The notes under the pieces were generated by a model. It did not search any database and was not told the DNA's origin. It worked only from the letters and a program-made list of their open reading frames with translations. This document shows positions 52,270 through 63,838 of a DNA stretch of 64,000 bases, one piece after another (positions within the stretch are counted from its first letter, which is position 1; every line of letters begins with the position of its first letter). Source of the stretch: Rosa chinensis (taxonomy: Eukaryota; Streptophyta; Magnoliopsida; Rosales; Rosaceae); contig NC_037088.1 in the NCBI RefSeq assembly GCF_002994745.2, positions 59,662,397 to 59,726,396 of the forward strand, given 5' to 3'. Both the position numbers and the translations under genes were made by a program.

Positions 52270-52737
52270 GTCTATCTAGAGGATACAACTATCTGGTACA
52301 AGTTCTTGCACTAGGGACGAATTCTACTTTATGTTTCTCAGAATAACTTTGAGAGAAGGAAGAAGAAGATTGATTGATTCTTATTGACGACCGAAGGTCG
52401 TCCTTATATAGAAGCCAAGACGATCAGTTGCGTCGGCAGTTGTCTGACGTTGTTTGATTCCATCCATTGCAACTATTAGATTTTATCCGAAAATCAAACA
52501 GTTAAGCAAAAAATAAAATCAAATTTAGTCAAACCAAGCCCCAAGGCCCATCTTTGACTTACATATATATATATATATATATATACTATTTTTATGGGAA
52601 ACCGAATAGACAAAGCCACCAAAGCCCACTTTTAGGTTTTGTCATCTATATACTTGTTTGGAATTAAGTGGTCTTATAAAGGCCATAACCCTCACAATTT
52701 CCTTCCATGTGGGACTTTAGTCCCACAAGTTCCAACA
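52270..52737 (-). mobile_element. Possible LTR (TGTTGGAAC start)
   Basis: On minus the stretch begins TGTTGGAACTTGTGGGACT, a common Copia-type LTR start, contains a (TA)n tract and CTATATAAGGACGACC as a TATA region, and runs on past a GACGACCGAAGGTCGTC hairpin. I could not fix the 3' end or find a partner. Confidence 0.3.
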
Positions 52738-52980
52738 AAAAGAACTCCTTGACTGACATATGGCTTCAATTTGGCTATTTAAACTCTCAGAAATGGCACC
52801 CAGTATTGTGTAATGATTATTGTACCGTGGGTTTGCAACTGATCTATTTCCTTACAATTTTGAGCAGACCATTAAGCACTAGGTAGAGCAGCACAGTTGA
52901 AATTTTTCAAAGAAACCATTTGATTGCAAGTTGTTGGTGAATAAAGGTTTTCCTGCAACAAGACAGAGTTACGAAATTGA

Positions 52981-54303
52981 CTAGTGAACACAATTAATGA
53001 AGAAACCATTTTTGACACCAGGTAAGGCAAGCAGACGAATCCACAATGCCCATGGAATTGTAGCTCTCAAATGAACTGGTTCTAGTGCTAGTATGATCAA
53101 ATGTCCTTGTGTTGAGTCGAGCATATGAGTCTTAGAGCACCTCTTCTCATGTTGCTTTTCCATGTCAAGGATGAGAGACGGTTCGATACCAATAACACAA
53201 CAAAATGATGCTAATGAGTAAAACTGAGTGATCGCAAATTTTGCATTATGACCATTTTCCGCAATTGCTGTCACAACATGCTTAAGCAGCAAATTGACTG
53301 AGTCCCTGTCAGTACTCGTAACCAGCACTGAGTCCGTTACCCAAGCAGTAATCCTTCTTAAGCAGCCATGCACAAGGGTACATGTCACCCTTGAATAGTG
53401 AAAAAAACCCTTCTGTCTTTGATATTTGAATTAATGAAAGCTTGAGGAGCTTTAGTAATTGGCTTCTCATATATTGTAACTCAAAACAAACACAGGCTCA
53501 TTGTTACTAGAAAGAGAATTAAAATCAATTTTCAGGACAGTGGTTGCATGGGAAGCTTCCATCATTGCTTTTTCCATAGATGACACAGATGACTCCAATG
53601 CCAACAATTTTGAAGTCACAGATGACATTGAAAATTTAAGACTGAAAAATGCATCTCTGAAACACTGCTTATCTGGTGTTCTTTACACTTAAAAAAGAAA
53701 TGCGTGTTCAACTTGATGTCCCAAAATGCATCTACTAAAGTTCCAACAATCATATTGGTTTTAAGTGCCTCCCAAATTCCATAAAATCCGTGTCTGCATT
53801 CCTTTGAATTTTCTCAAGAAGTAGCACGAGGCAAACTCCGAATTTGTAGATTTGGAAAGATGATTGCAGTGCTCCGTATTCTTCAATAGCAAGGTAGATA
53901 CTGCTCTCAGAAAGTGACAATTACCAAATGGAGAAGCAAATACCTCCTCCCACTGGCAGTAATTGTTGATGAAACCAGTTGTAAATGTAACATATAGAGG
54001 GACACATGGGGCAGGTGCAAAACCAAGGGCAGAGGAATGTGCTACGTAAGCTGAACACTCTCCACAAGCAATTTACAGAATTCATAGCAGAACTATTTAT
54101 GACTTAAAAACTATTCTCATTCTTCTCAACAGGCAGAACAGAAACAAGCGCAGACAAGCACTCATCAATTCTAACAACTGATAATGGATGACTCTCCAAT
54201 GGTAACTTAACACCTGACACTGGAATCTCCACTGACCTCAAGCTCATCCAATACTCTCCTCCAATTTGAGGTGGAGACTGGCGATAAGTGGTTCCGTCAG
54301 GCT
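52981..54303 (-). pseudogene. Fragments of an unidentified gene fused to the CTNNBL1 piece
   Basis: On minus, directly after the CTNNBL1-like codons, the frame continues with EPDGTTYRQSPPQIGGEYW and VEIPVSGVKLPLESHPLSVV, ending at 54104. Further along come pieces such as VTFTTGFINNYCQWEEVFAS and, at 53388-52981, HGCLRRITAWVTDSVLV and LLLKHVVTAIAENGH. These look like conserved protein text separated by stops and frame changes. I do not recognise the parent gene. They are probably dead copies that were captured or duplicated with the CTNNBL1 piece. Confidence 0.4.
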
Positions 54304-54359
54304 CGTTGTTGTCTACAAGTGCATCCACAGTGTCCTCGTCAGTCAAGTCCTGCAGCAAC

Positions 54360-54899
54360 TGTTGGAGGTGAAAAATTCCGTAGAGGAGTTTGACCCAACA
54401 ATTAATGCGGACTGGAGCGGGAGCTGACCGGGAACAATCGAGAAGCTTCCCTCGAGCGTTGACCTGGAGTTTGACCGTCAGCTCGAGGAGAAGGGGGGGT
54501 ACCTGCAGAAAACTCTCCGATGCCTAAGTCAGTATGTTTCTTAATAGTGGAGTACAAATAGTCGGAATGAGATGGATTACCTGGACATCAAGCCTCCTTT
54601 ATATAGGCGATGACTTACTTCGGGAACAAGCCGCCATTATTTCTTCTTTGATGGCAGCATTTATTTACACACTTATAATGACAATTATTGCTGCACTAAT
54701 AACAGTTAATCATTGCGTACTTACTACCGTCATTCATTGCGTATTTATGATAGTCATTCATTACGCACTTATAATCATAATCATTGTGCGTAGTTATTGT
54801 CGTAATAATCGCCGCATTCATGACTGAAATTTAACGCCATACTAACTGCGGAGTTAATCGCCTTAATTGCAGGCCCAGCAGAATTTTCCCACTCCCACA
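54360..54899 (-). repeat. 3' LTR of the short Ty3-type element
   Basis: Begins TGTTGGAGGTG on plus and ends CCCACTCCCACA; nearly identical to 55542-56130 apart from the 49 bp extra in the other copy. Confidence 0.92.
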
Positions 54900-54965
54900 A
54901 TGCCCCCAAATTTTCTCTTTGGACACTCGTCCTAAGAGGAAATTTCCATTCTCTGGCTGCTTCAA

Positions 54966-55200
54966 ATCTTGCCTTGAATATTTCCTCGAGCCCTGGCCGT
55001 CCCGATTCTTTCCTCGAGCCTTGGCCGCCCCGATTCTTTCCTCAGGCCCTGGCCGCCCCGATTCTTTCCTCGGGCCCTGGCCTTCCTAGCCGCCCCGAAT
55101 CTTTCCTCGGGCCCTGGCCGCCCTGAATATTTCCTCGGGCCCTGGCCGCCTCGATTCTTTCCTCGGGCCCTAGCCGCCTCGATTCTTTCCTCAAGGCGAA
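54966..55200. repeat. GC-rich tandem repeat inside the LTR element
   Basis: About eight units of about 28 bp around GGCCGCC(C/T)CGATTCTTTCC with GGGCCCT linkers. On minus they encode an Arg/Gly-rich repeat (EERIEAARARGKNRGGQG type) in an open frame at 55237-54962. I take the frame to be a by-product of the repeat. Confidence 0.8.
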
Positions 55201-55523
55201 GATTCATTTTCAGCATGAGACATGGAATTGCCCCCATTTCCCTTTGAATCTGATCAACAACATTTTATTCTCCTTGGCCACCGGCCTTGGGTATTTACTC
55301 TGGCCACCAGCTTGACACATACATTTCAACAACACTGACCACAAATATGTTTCAAATATAAAAGGAAAAGTCAGAATATGTTTATTAAAGGAAAGAACGC
55401 TAGTCTACGTTACCCAGACTTTTGTCACTTCGGGCTTGTATTCCATCACTCCCAGTCCTTAGTGACAGAAATGGAATCCCATCAGGGGCAGCTCCCGCCA
55501 TCACTTTTTAGGGATAAGTGTTT

Positions 55524-55539
55524 CCCACAGACGGCGCCA
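55524..55539 (-). other. Primer-binding site of the LTR element
   Basis: TGGCGCCGTCTGTGGG on minus, two bases downstream of the 5' LTR. TGGCGCC fits complementarity to the 3' end of a tRNA used as primer by Ty3-type elements; which tRNA is not determined here. Confidence 0.7.
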
Positions 55540-55541
55540 CT

Positions 55542-56130
55542 TGTTAGAGGTGAAAAATTCCGTAGAGGAGTTTGACCCAACAATTAATGCGGACTGGAGC
55601 GGGAGCTGACCTGGGAACAATCGAGAAGCTTCCCTCGAGCGTTGACCTGGAGTTTGACCGTCGGCTCGAGGAGGAGGGGGGTACCTGCAGAAAACCCTCC
55701 GATGACCGTTGACTCGAGGAGAAGGGGGGGTACCTGCAGAAAACCCTCCGATGCCTAAGTCAGTATGTTTCTTAATAGTGGAGTACAAATAGTCGGAATG
55801 AGATGGATTACCTGGACATCAAGCCTCCTTTATATAGGCGATGACTTACTTCGGGAACAAGCCGCCATTATTTCTTCTTTGATGGCAGCATTTATTTACA
55901 CACTTATAATGACAATTATTGCTGCACTAATAACAGTTAATCATTGCGTACTTACTACCGTCATTCATTGCGTATTTATGATAGTCATTCATTACGCACT
56001 TATAATCATAATCATTGTGCGTAGTTATTGTCGTAATAATCGCCGCATTCATGACTGAAATTTAACGCCATACTGACTGCGGAGTTAATCGCCTTAATTG
56101 CAGGCCCAGCAGAATTTTCCCACTCCCACA
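55542..56130 (-). repeat. 5' LTR of the short Ty3-type element
   Basis: 589 bp. It contains an extra tandem copy of about 49 bp (GGTACCTGCAGAAAACCCTC twice at about 55680-55750) that the other LTR lacks. Confidence 0.92.
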
Positions 56131-56235
56131 GCAACTGAACGACGTCGATTGCAATGTCGGTGTTGTCGTGGCTGAGGAAGTTGAGAATCGACGGAACAAT
56201 GTTGAGGCTGACGAGTTCGGGGCGAAGCTCGGGAG

Positions 56236-57156
56236 GGCAGGTGAAATTGTCTTGAAATTTCTACATTAAGATTCCTGATATCTTAGAGGAATCTAGAGAC
56301 GTAGAAATGTAAAGAAATTTCCCACTTGTACGTGCAGCTTGTTTAGGGGCCTCTTGAAATTGTGAGGCTCCTTTATTCTCCCCTATAAAAACACTATGAT
56401 GTTGTCACTCTGTCCCATGATTCCGTTGATGCCACGGGACAAATATAGGATAATCATTTCCCCCATCCTCTCCAAAAGGGAATCTCCAAGTGAATGAAGG
56501 AAACAAGAGTGATAAAGCGTCGGTCTGATTGGTACCCCAGCTACTTGACTCAATAATCAGCCCTCACCTGGGTGCTGAATAACCACAAAAATTAAGTCAC
56601 TGTGGTGCTCGAGTTAGACTCATGCATAGATTAGCCGAAAGATGTTGAACAATGCTGAAAACCAATGGTACAAATACCAGACAAACTGTTCTCTAATTAA
56701 TTTAATAACAAAAGAAAATTCAATATAAAAGGAATTAGACATTTCCTCAGATAATTTCTCACAAGTAACAGAAGTTTCGAAAACTACCCTGCTGCAAGGC
56801 ACCAGTTGTAATATAGAGGTGTGTTAATTACCAGAGTAGCATCCCATCAGTTTTGCAACAACAAGGCGATTCAAAATGCTTCAAGCTTCAATACGATCTC
56901 TGCATTCTTCTACAATTATATACAAAATTAGAGGATTTAGTAACCTGAAATGCATGAAAAGATTCACTTTTACTCAACACCAGGGGAAGCAGAATATTAC
57001 AAGCAATGAAGATAGAGGTCAGAATCGGCAAAAGGGTGACCCAAGAAACTATCCCGAGCATATAGTGACAAATGCTGATTACAAAGTTAGACACATAGAA
57101 GCGTTACCTGTTTAGAAGTTGAGGTGAAATTTCAACCAGATATTCGATGAATGATC
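56236..57156. other. Unassigned DNA between the CTNNBL1 fragment and the cyclophilin segment
   Basis: No gene recognised. The open frame at 56876-57115 (plus) lacks a known domain. A small imperfect palindrome (GATATCTTAGAGGAATC region, about 56275-56300) is the only structure noted. Confidence 0.4.
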
Positions 57157-59755
57157 AGTTCCTCTACTCCTGTAGGATCTGTGTTAGGCTTGAAACTGTT
57201 CCGGAGGTCTTATGATTCAATCACTTTGCAGCCTAATATGATCAGAACACTAGCAGTGCGGGCATATTGGCAATTCCTGTTTCAAGCTTGTTTATCTTTC
57301 AGTTCACTAATATGCTCATTACCTGTTGTTGATTACGAGGCTACTGGATTCTGTCGGTTCATTTCAGGCTTTCAGCTTTGTTTTTGTTGTGGTTCAATAG
57401 CAAGTTTGCTGTTAGGAACAGTTAACAAATTCTATCATTAATACTAATCAATGTTATACCATTTGTATCTAGCTTCTCTTATGACCTCAATTTTGCTAGG
57501 GTCGTCCATCCAAGCTGATTATATGTTGCTCATTGTTAAGCTTCTTTTCTTGGACTTTCTTCCAATGACTTTATAAACTCAAGGAACAATTTGGTGATTC
57601 ACAATCAATTGCAACTCGTCATTGAGTTGAAGTAGTGGAAGTAGCGAGCAACTTGATGTGTACAATTAAACCAAATTTCTTTCTAAATATTAAGCCGCTA
57701 ACGTGCAATATAAGCACACAGTATGAACAACAATATCTCAACTTGGCAATAGTTGCTTATCATTTGTATTAGACCAGTCGCATCGGAAGTTCACTGATAT
57801 AGCCATCTTATCATTTTTATGAAAGAGTAGGGTAGGCTGGTCACATCGGAAGTGCACCGCTGTCTTTGATAACAACCTCACTCTTAGGTATCCCATCCGA
57901 TCCTCCTACTCGTTCAACCTTGGACACAACGTCCATTCCAGAAAGCACCTTACCAAATACAACATGGTGACCATCCAACCTGTGAAGAGAAGGATAACCA
58001 AATGCAAGAATGTAAGTTATTGAAAACATTATATCCAGAGATAGAGCTAAATCTGTCAACAGCAAAAGAGCTCATTCGCCTAGTGCATGGATCCTCTGGC
58101 AATTTTCATGTCCAAACTCAAAATGATAACCTTGTTCACAATTACTACTTGATTGACCTAGTTGCCTGTTTGAGAACACCATATTTGGAAATTCAACAAT
58201 GAAGATATCCCCACAAGTTGGAAAGAAGAAAAAAGTACCAGCTAGTTGTGACAGTCGTGATGAAGAACTGTGATCCATTGGTGTCTTGGCCAGAATTTGC
58301 CATTGATAAATAACCTGTTTGTCACACAAAAAGACCCGGAACTCAAAATTACTAGGAAATTAGGAATACACATATTTGCAGTATCTACATTTTGGGTGAA
58401 CTTTTGCATGAGTAACTACTCGGAAACAAGGAAGACTTTAGCTTGCCTGGTCCAGTGTGCTTAACTTTGAAGTTTTCATCTGCAAATTTTTCCCCATAAA
58501 TCGATTCTCCACCTCTTCCATCGCCAAGAGTGAAATCTCCTCCCTGAATCATAAAGTTGGGAATAATTCTATGAAATATACTCCCTTTGTAGTGCAGAGG
58601 TTTCATACTCTTTCCAATTCCCTTCTCCCCTGAAACCCAAGCACTCATTAAACTCAAAAGTAGCAACACAAAAGCCATAGGTTCCATTTAATCATAGAAA
58701 AACATTAGGAATGAGGCCGGTAATCACAAGATCACAGTAATTAATGGAGCTTAAGTTACTTGGCTACCAGTGCATAGTGCTCGAAAGTTCTCTGCATTTG
58801 AAACACAAACTTTGGTCAACTCTTTCATCAATGGACAGATAATACAAGAATATCACACCTAATGAATTACTGGGTTACCTACCTATGGTTTTTGGAACTG
58901 TTTTTCCAAAGAGACCCATGACTATGCGACCTGAAAGACAATACAATGTGAACAAATCAAGAAAAAAAAACATTAATCTACAGAAAGACACCCATGACTT
59001 TACATTTTCTCTGAATTTTTATGTTATGGGAATTGGGGGAACACAAAGTTTCAACCTTCATTCAACTCAATTAAATACTGGAACAAATAAGCAACTACCC
59101 TGAAAATTTTGCTCATCCGTTAAAGAATTCATACCAATGGGTTTTCCATCGATTTCGATATCGAAGAAAACTTGGTGGGTGACTTGTTCCAGATCATCAC
59201 TTTCCTGCCAAACCCAGAAACACAAACCATAAGCTCTGTTTGCTTCCACAGAAAATTGGGTGCTTAGAGTAAGAATCAATCCTCACCTCAACAATCTCAC
59301 TTTTGCTTTTGAGGGTGTTTGGTTCTGATAGGACTTTATCATTGCTAAATCGATTCTGATATGAAATTCACGGGATCAATGGTACAACAATTTAGACAAA
59401 TTATTATTAAAACACAGAGTAAATCTAAGTTCATTGAAAAGAGAATCAGAACGAGCTAAGAGTTATGGGGAGGTACCAGAATGACAACTAATGTCGCCAA
59501 GAGAAGCAAACCCCACAAAAGAGCTGCGGCAGAAACCAACCTTCTGGGCATCTCTCTCCGCTTTCGTTTACCAAGTCTTCCGCAGCAAAATTGTAGACTT
59601 CAGACTGACCCAAAATAAATAAATATCGTAGAAGATCATGACCGTTTCTTTTGTTTTGTTCATACTTTTCTTAATATTCCCTCTCTTGTCTTGTCTCGTC
59701 TTTCTCCAACTCCAAAATGCATTTATTTTATTTTATTTTAAGAAAGACTTTTTTG
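57157..59755. repeat. Segmental duplication, right copy
   Basis: Direct repeat of 28421-30990 carrying the intact cyclophilin gene. Homology stops upstream at the AAGAAAGAC before a T-run; in the left copy a LINE remnant starts at that point. Confidence 0.9.
57841..59551 (-). CDS. Secretory-pathway cyclophilin (peptidyl-prolyl isomerase, CYP20-1 type)
   Basis: Seven exons on minus: 59551-59477, 59204-59135, 58930-58883, 58791-58768, 58629-58447, 58314-58239, 57979-57841; joined length 204 residues, the same as Arabidopsis CYP20-1 from memory. It starts with a signal sequence or anchor ([20 protein letters not shown]) and then [50 protein letters not shown] (catalytic Arg), [16 protein letters not shown] (drug-binding Trp) and [13 protein letters not shown]. 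The enzyme isomerises Xaa-Pro bonds in proteins passing through the ER. There is no KDEL-type retention signal at the C-terminus (SGALPM). Intron 5 uses a GC donor (GGACCAG|GCAAGC) in both duplicate copies. CYP19-4 is an alternative orthologue. Confidence 0.93.
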
Positions 59756-60893
59756 ACAAAAGAAGTAAAAGAAATAATGATGATTTATTTTGGTAAATTG
59801 ACAAAACATATTTGCTTGTGGATAAGGAATGATTTCATTTCACTCAGAGTGATCGTATATATGAGTTCGTAGTTAATAGGATTGAGAACAATATTTTCGT
59901 TAGATGTTAGACGGACCAATAATTACTATTCATTTCGTTACATAATTTGTTTGACTAAAGCTAAATTGAGTATTATGTGTTCCATCTTGACTTGTTTTCT
60001 TAATGAGTTCAAGCATAAGTTTGGCTGAATCTATTGATAATCATATGCAACTCATCTTTGAGTTCTTTGTAGTCTTTAGGTTTTTAGAGTTTGATGAAGT
60101 TTCAATACTTTAGATTTCTCATATGGCCTTGAAACTCATATACTTAAAAGAATAAATTGCTTTGCATTTAGAATAAAGCTAGCCTAATACGTGTTGGTGA
60201 TAACCAACAAGTAGAATGATAAGTATGTGGAATAGTGAAAGTGAAACCATAAAACAATTACGGAAATTTATTTACATTATATAATAAATTTTGAACACTG
60301 AATCACAACGTCTTAGTTATTAAATATCCAAAATTAAAAGGGTAAAACTACAAAATCTTCATTTAACAAGTAGGTGTAATGTTAACTCTAAAGATGAGAT
60401 GTTAACATCACCTTTTCCACTAATCATTTCTACCAATTCCCCATTTTGGTTATGGAAACATGGACTTGTCACAAGAAAAGAAATCTTCATTTACTCGAAT
60501 TCTCAAAAAAAAAAAAAATAGTGGAGATCCAACCCATCACCCCTTGTTTAAAGAAAAGAATATTGTAAGATGAGATATTATGGGATTTGAGAACGGTCCT
60601 TGTCGACGTCCGAAGAATTTAGGAAAGAAGAAGAAGACAAACCAAAACTTTGAACCTCCCCGAGTCCCTCCTTTTTTAAGGCGGTGCCGGTTTATCTTCA
60701 TTCAACGACCCTCTTTGTATTTTATCATTTTCGTTATTTTAATTTTGTTCTTTTTAATTTCCAGAGAGAGAGAGAGAGAGGGAAGTTTTCGAAGTTTGAC
60801 GTTGGAATGGTCGAATGAACCAGCTGAATCCTAGGCCGTCTTCCTAGTTTCCTCTGCTACTCTCGACCAAACGATCCTTAAAACACAAAAACA
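59756..60893. other. Intergenic and PLC promoter/leader
   Basis: AT-rich DNA. A (GA)n run at about 60764-60781 and CT-rich text before 60894 look like the PLC 5' leader. The open frame at 60580-60834 is judged to be part of that upstream region. Confidence 0.45.
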
Positions 60894-63838
60894 ATGTCCC
60901 ATTCTCATCGATCATCATCGGAAAATCCAAAATCCAAAACCAAAGAGAGCAAGACTTTCGGCTCATCATCGGAGAAAAAGATCAAGAAAATGGGCGACGG
61001 GAATAACACCAACAACTACAAGATGTTCAAGTTCTTCAACCGCAAGTTCAAGATCAGCGAGTTGAAGCCACCTCCCGACGTCAAGGACATCTTCTCCAAG
61101 TTCGCCGCCGGCGGGGAACTCATATCCCCCGATCAGTTCCATACGTTCTTGATCGAACACCAGGCCGAGAAATCCGTTTCTTTGGCCGATGCCAAGCGCA
61201 TCCTACATGAGTTCTCCCTCCGACGACAGCATCTTACGGACCCGAAACACAAGAAAGACAAGAAACAGTCCAAAGAGAACAAAACTGCCGCGCCGGCCCA
61301 CCAAACTCATGAGCACGGCCTCACTTTGGACGAATTCTTCAATTTCCTATTCGAGGAAGAATTCAACGGCCCCATCAAACGAGAGGTTGGTGAAATCCGC
61401 ACTCCCTAATTTTCGCTTTTTAAGAAATGTGAAATTTTTACTCTGATTTGTGCTTATGATGCTGAGAAGAAATCAGGGGACCAATTTGGGTTTGTTTGTT
61501 ATTGTTGTTGGTGGGTGAGATTGTGTTAAATGTGGTTGGAAATTTTGGTGCTTTTTGGTTTTTCAGGTACACCATGATATGACTGCTCCGTTGTCGCATT
61601 ATTTCATATATACAGGGCACAATTCGTACCTTACTGGGAATCAACTCAGCAGTGACTGTAGTGATGTGCCAATCATTAAGGCTTTGGAGAGAGGGGTCAA
61701 AGTAATTGAGCTTGATTTATGGCCAACGTCTTCGAAACAGGATGTTCAAGTTTATCATGGAAGGTACTAATCCGCTTAGTAAAGCTCAGTTGAATTAGGT
61801 ACTACTGTTTGTTTTTCGACTTTTCCTTTATAGTTTAGGGATGGCAAAGTAGAATAAGAACTAATTCTGCACAATGCAGGACCTTGACGGCTCCTGTGAC
61901 ACTCGTCAAATGCTTGAAATCCATTAAAGAACATGCTTTTGATAAATCTCCATACCCTGTTGTTATTACTTTTGAAGACCACCTTACGACCAAGCTTCGG
62001 TGTATTGTTGCAGAGGTACTTAGCTTTCATTAGTTCTTATAGATGGTCGATCTAGTAGTCAGTTCTGTTTGAAGGTTGAGATTGTAGTTACAGTACGCAT
62101 CTGTTGCTTTCACATTTTTTGTTAGTTTGTGACCTAGAATTGGTGATTTAATGTGTAGATGGTTACCCAAATATTTGGAGATATGTTGTATTATCCAAAG
62201 CCAGAAGACCCGATGACAGAATTTCCTTCACCTGAAGCTTTAAAATATCGGATTATTATCTCAACCAAGCCACCAAAAGTAGGTGAAGGTAATGACAAGG
62301 ATTCATCTGAAGAATCAGAAAAGGTGAGCTGAGTAATGCAGTTTATGTTCTCACCAATTTGGTTTCTCAGCACATGTTTCTTTACGTTACTTCTTTTAAT
62401 GGGTACAGAGTGACTGCAGTGATAAAGAAACTGAGAGCAAAACTGCAGTTGACATCAAACCCATCCAGTCAGAAGCACCTGAGTATGCGGAACTTATAAC
62501 AATCCATGCTGGAAAACCACAGGGTGGTTTGAAAGAGGCTCTAGAGGTTGGTGAAAAAGTAAGACGTCTTAGTTTGAGTGAACAAAAACTAGAAAAGGCT
62601 GCTGAAGATCATGGAGCTGATATTGTTAGGTAATATCTGCGGCAAGCAGATATCTGAGCCTTTTGTTTATCTTTGTTCTCTAGTGGTTGTCGTTAGGTAA
62701 TGATTCTGATACTTGGTGTTGTGTTATGATCTCTAGGTTCACACAGAGGAACATTCTAAGGATCTACCCCAAGGGAACACGAGTTACCTCCTCGAATTAC
62801 AAACCGCATGTTGGGTGGATGCATGGAGCTCAAATGGTTGCGTTTAATATGCAGGTTAGCTTTGAAGTTCGTGACTAATCTTACCATTAACTAATAATAT
62901 GTCGATGGCAGAGATCGATAAGAAATATAACCCGATCTCTGCATATAAAACTTTATAACAGGGACGTGACAAATTACTATGGTTGATGCATGGGATGTTT
63001 AGAGCCAATGGAGGGTGCGGTTACGTGAAAAAGCCTGGCTTTTTGATGCATAAGGGCCCAAATAATGAGGTTTTTGATCCTAGAAGGCACTTGATGGTGA
63101 CAAAGACATTGAAGGTGAGAGGACAATTTATTTAACTTGAGTTTTCAGCATATTGGCAATGATCTCAGAGCATTGATGTTAATTGACAGGTGAAAGTATA
63201 CGTTGGGAACGGATGGCACTTGGATTTTAGTCAAACACACTTCGATTCGTTCTCCCCACCAGACTTCTACACAAAAGTTAGTAAGATCCGTTTTGTTTTC
63301 CAGTGATTCGAGAATTTATTGTTGCTGTATCACTAGTGTTTTATGGACTTTGATCATGGATTTAGAAGCCTTTTCTATGTACAAAACCTCATACAGTAGT
63401 GGGAACTACTAGCCAATTCCGTAAGACTTTTGTGTCTAACAATTATAGATGAATGTTCAACTAGGAAAAGTGCATGGTCCATTAGTGTGTGGCTAGTACT
63501 GAAAGTATTTCATGGGTTTATGGCAGGTTTATATTGTTGGCGTGCCTTCAGATTGTGCCAAGTACAAAACAGAAATAAAAAACGACGAATGGATACCTGT
63601 TTGGGATGAAGAGTTTACTTTCGGTATGACCGTTCCAGAGCTCGCTATACTTCGGATTGAAGTTCGAGAGTATGACAGGTCTGATAAAGATGACTTTGGT
63701 GGCCAGACGTGTTTGCCGGTCTCGGAGCTAAGAACCGGGTTCCGGTCAGTCGCACTTTACGATCATAAGGGTGAGAAATACACATCTGTAAGGCTCCTAA
63801 TGCGGTTTCAATTTGAGTCAAATCTCGCACCTGCCTAG
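60894..63838 (+). CDS. Phosphoinositide-specific phospholipase C (PLC6-like)
   Basis: Nine exons: 60894-61385, 61567-61763, 61880-62015, 62159-62323, 62409-62629, 62737-62854, 62962-63114, 63190-63276, 63527-63838; joined length 626 residues, all junctions in frame. Layout: Ser/Lys-rich head, an EF-hand-like region ([20 protein letters not shown] to [17 protein letters not shown]), the X domain ([20 protein letters not shown], His182; ELDLW, Glu212/Asp214; VYHGR, His228), an acidic linker, the Y domain ([44 protein letters not shown]) and a C2 domain ending ESNLAPA. It cleaves PtdIns(4,5)P2 and related lipids at the plasma membrane, with Ca2+ dependence. A start at 60990 ([12 protein letters not shown]) would drop the non-conserved head; the first ATG is given. 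It resembles Arabidopsis At2g40116 in the MFxFFxRKF motif. Confidence 0.93.

Larger units (their letters stand above)
54360..56130 (-). mobile_element. Short non-autonomous Ty3-type LTR retrotransposon
   Basis: 1,771 bp with two LTRs (540 and 589 bp), TG...CA ends and a 5 bp target duplication GCAAC (54355-54359, 56131-56135). On minus the 5' LTR is the right copy; two bases inside it is a primer-binding site TGGCGCCGTCTGTGGG (55539-55524), the form seen in Ty3/gypsy Tat-like elements. A polypurine tract AAATTTGGGGGCAT precedes the 3' LTR (54900). The 642 bp interior has no gag or pol, only GC-rich tandem repeats. A 294 bp open frame occurs in both LTRs with identical translation (54534-54827, 55765-56058), so the insertion is young. 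Confidence 0.92.
54304..56235 (-). pseudogene. CTNNBL1-like armadillo fragment, split by an LTR element
   Basis: Removing 54360-56130 and one target copy, the minus strand reads PPELRPELVSLNIVPSILNF, LSHDNTDIAIDVVQLLQDLT and DEDTVDALVDNN. This is the conserved N-terminal armadillo region of CTNNBL1 (beta-catenin-like protein 1, a Prp19-complex splicing factor). Only about 50 codons are present (56235-56136 and 54359-54304), without introns, and the family's acidic loop after DLTDED is missing. It passes without break into unrelated text, so it is a fragment. The LTR element then broke it a second time. Confidence 0.7.

Noticed and set aside
54962..55237. Arg/Gly-rich 91-codon frame as an RGG-type protein
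   Set aside because: It is the direct translation of a GC-rich tandem DNA repeat inside a retroelement and is best explained by the repeat.
54534..56058. Two identical 97-codon open frames as a duplicated gene
   Set aside because: Both are within the LTRs of one element; their identity reflects LTR duplication. No domain is recognisable.
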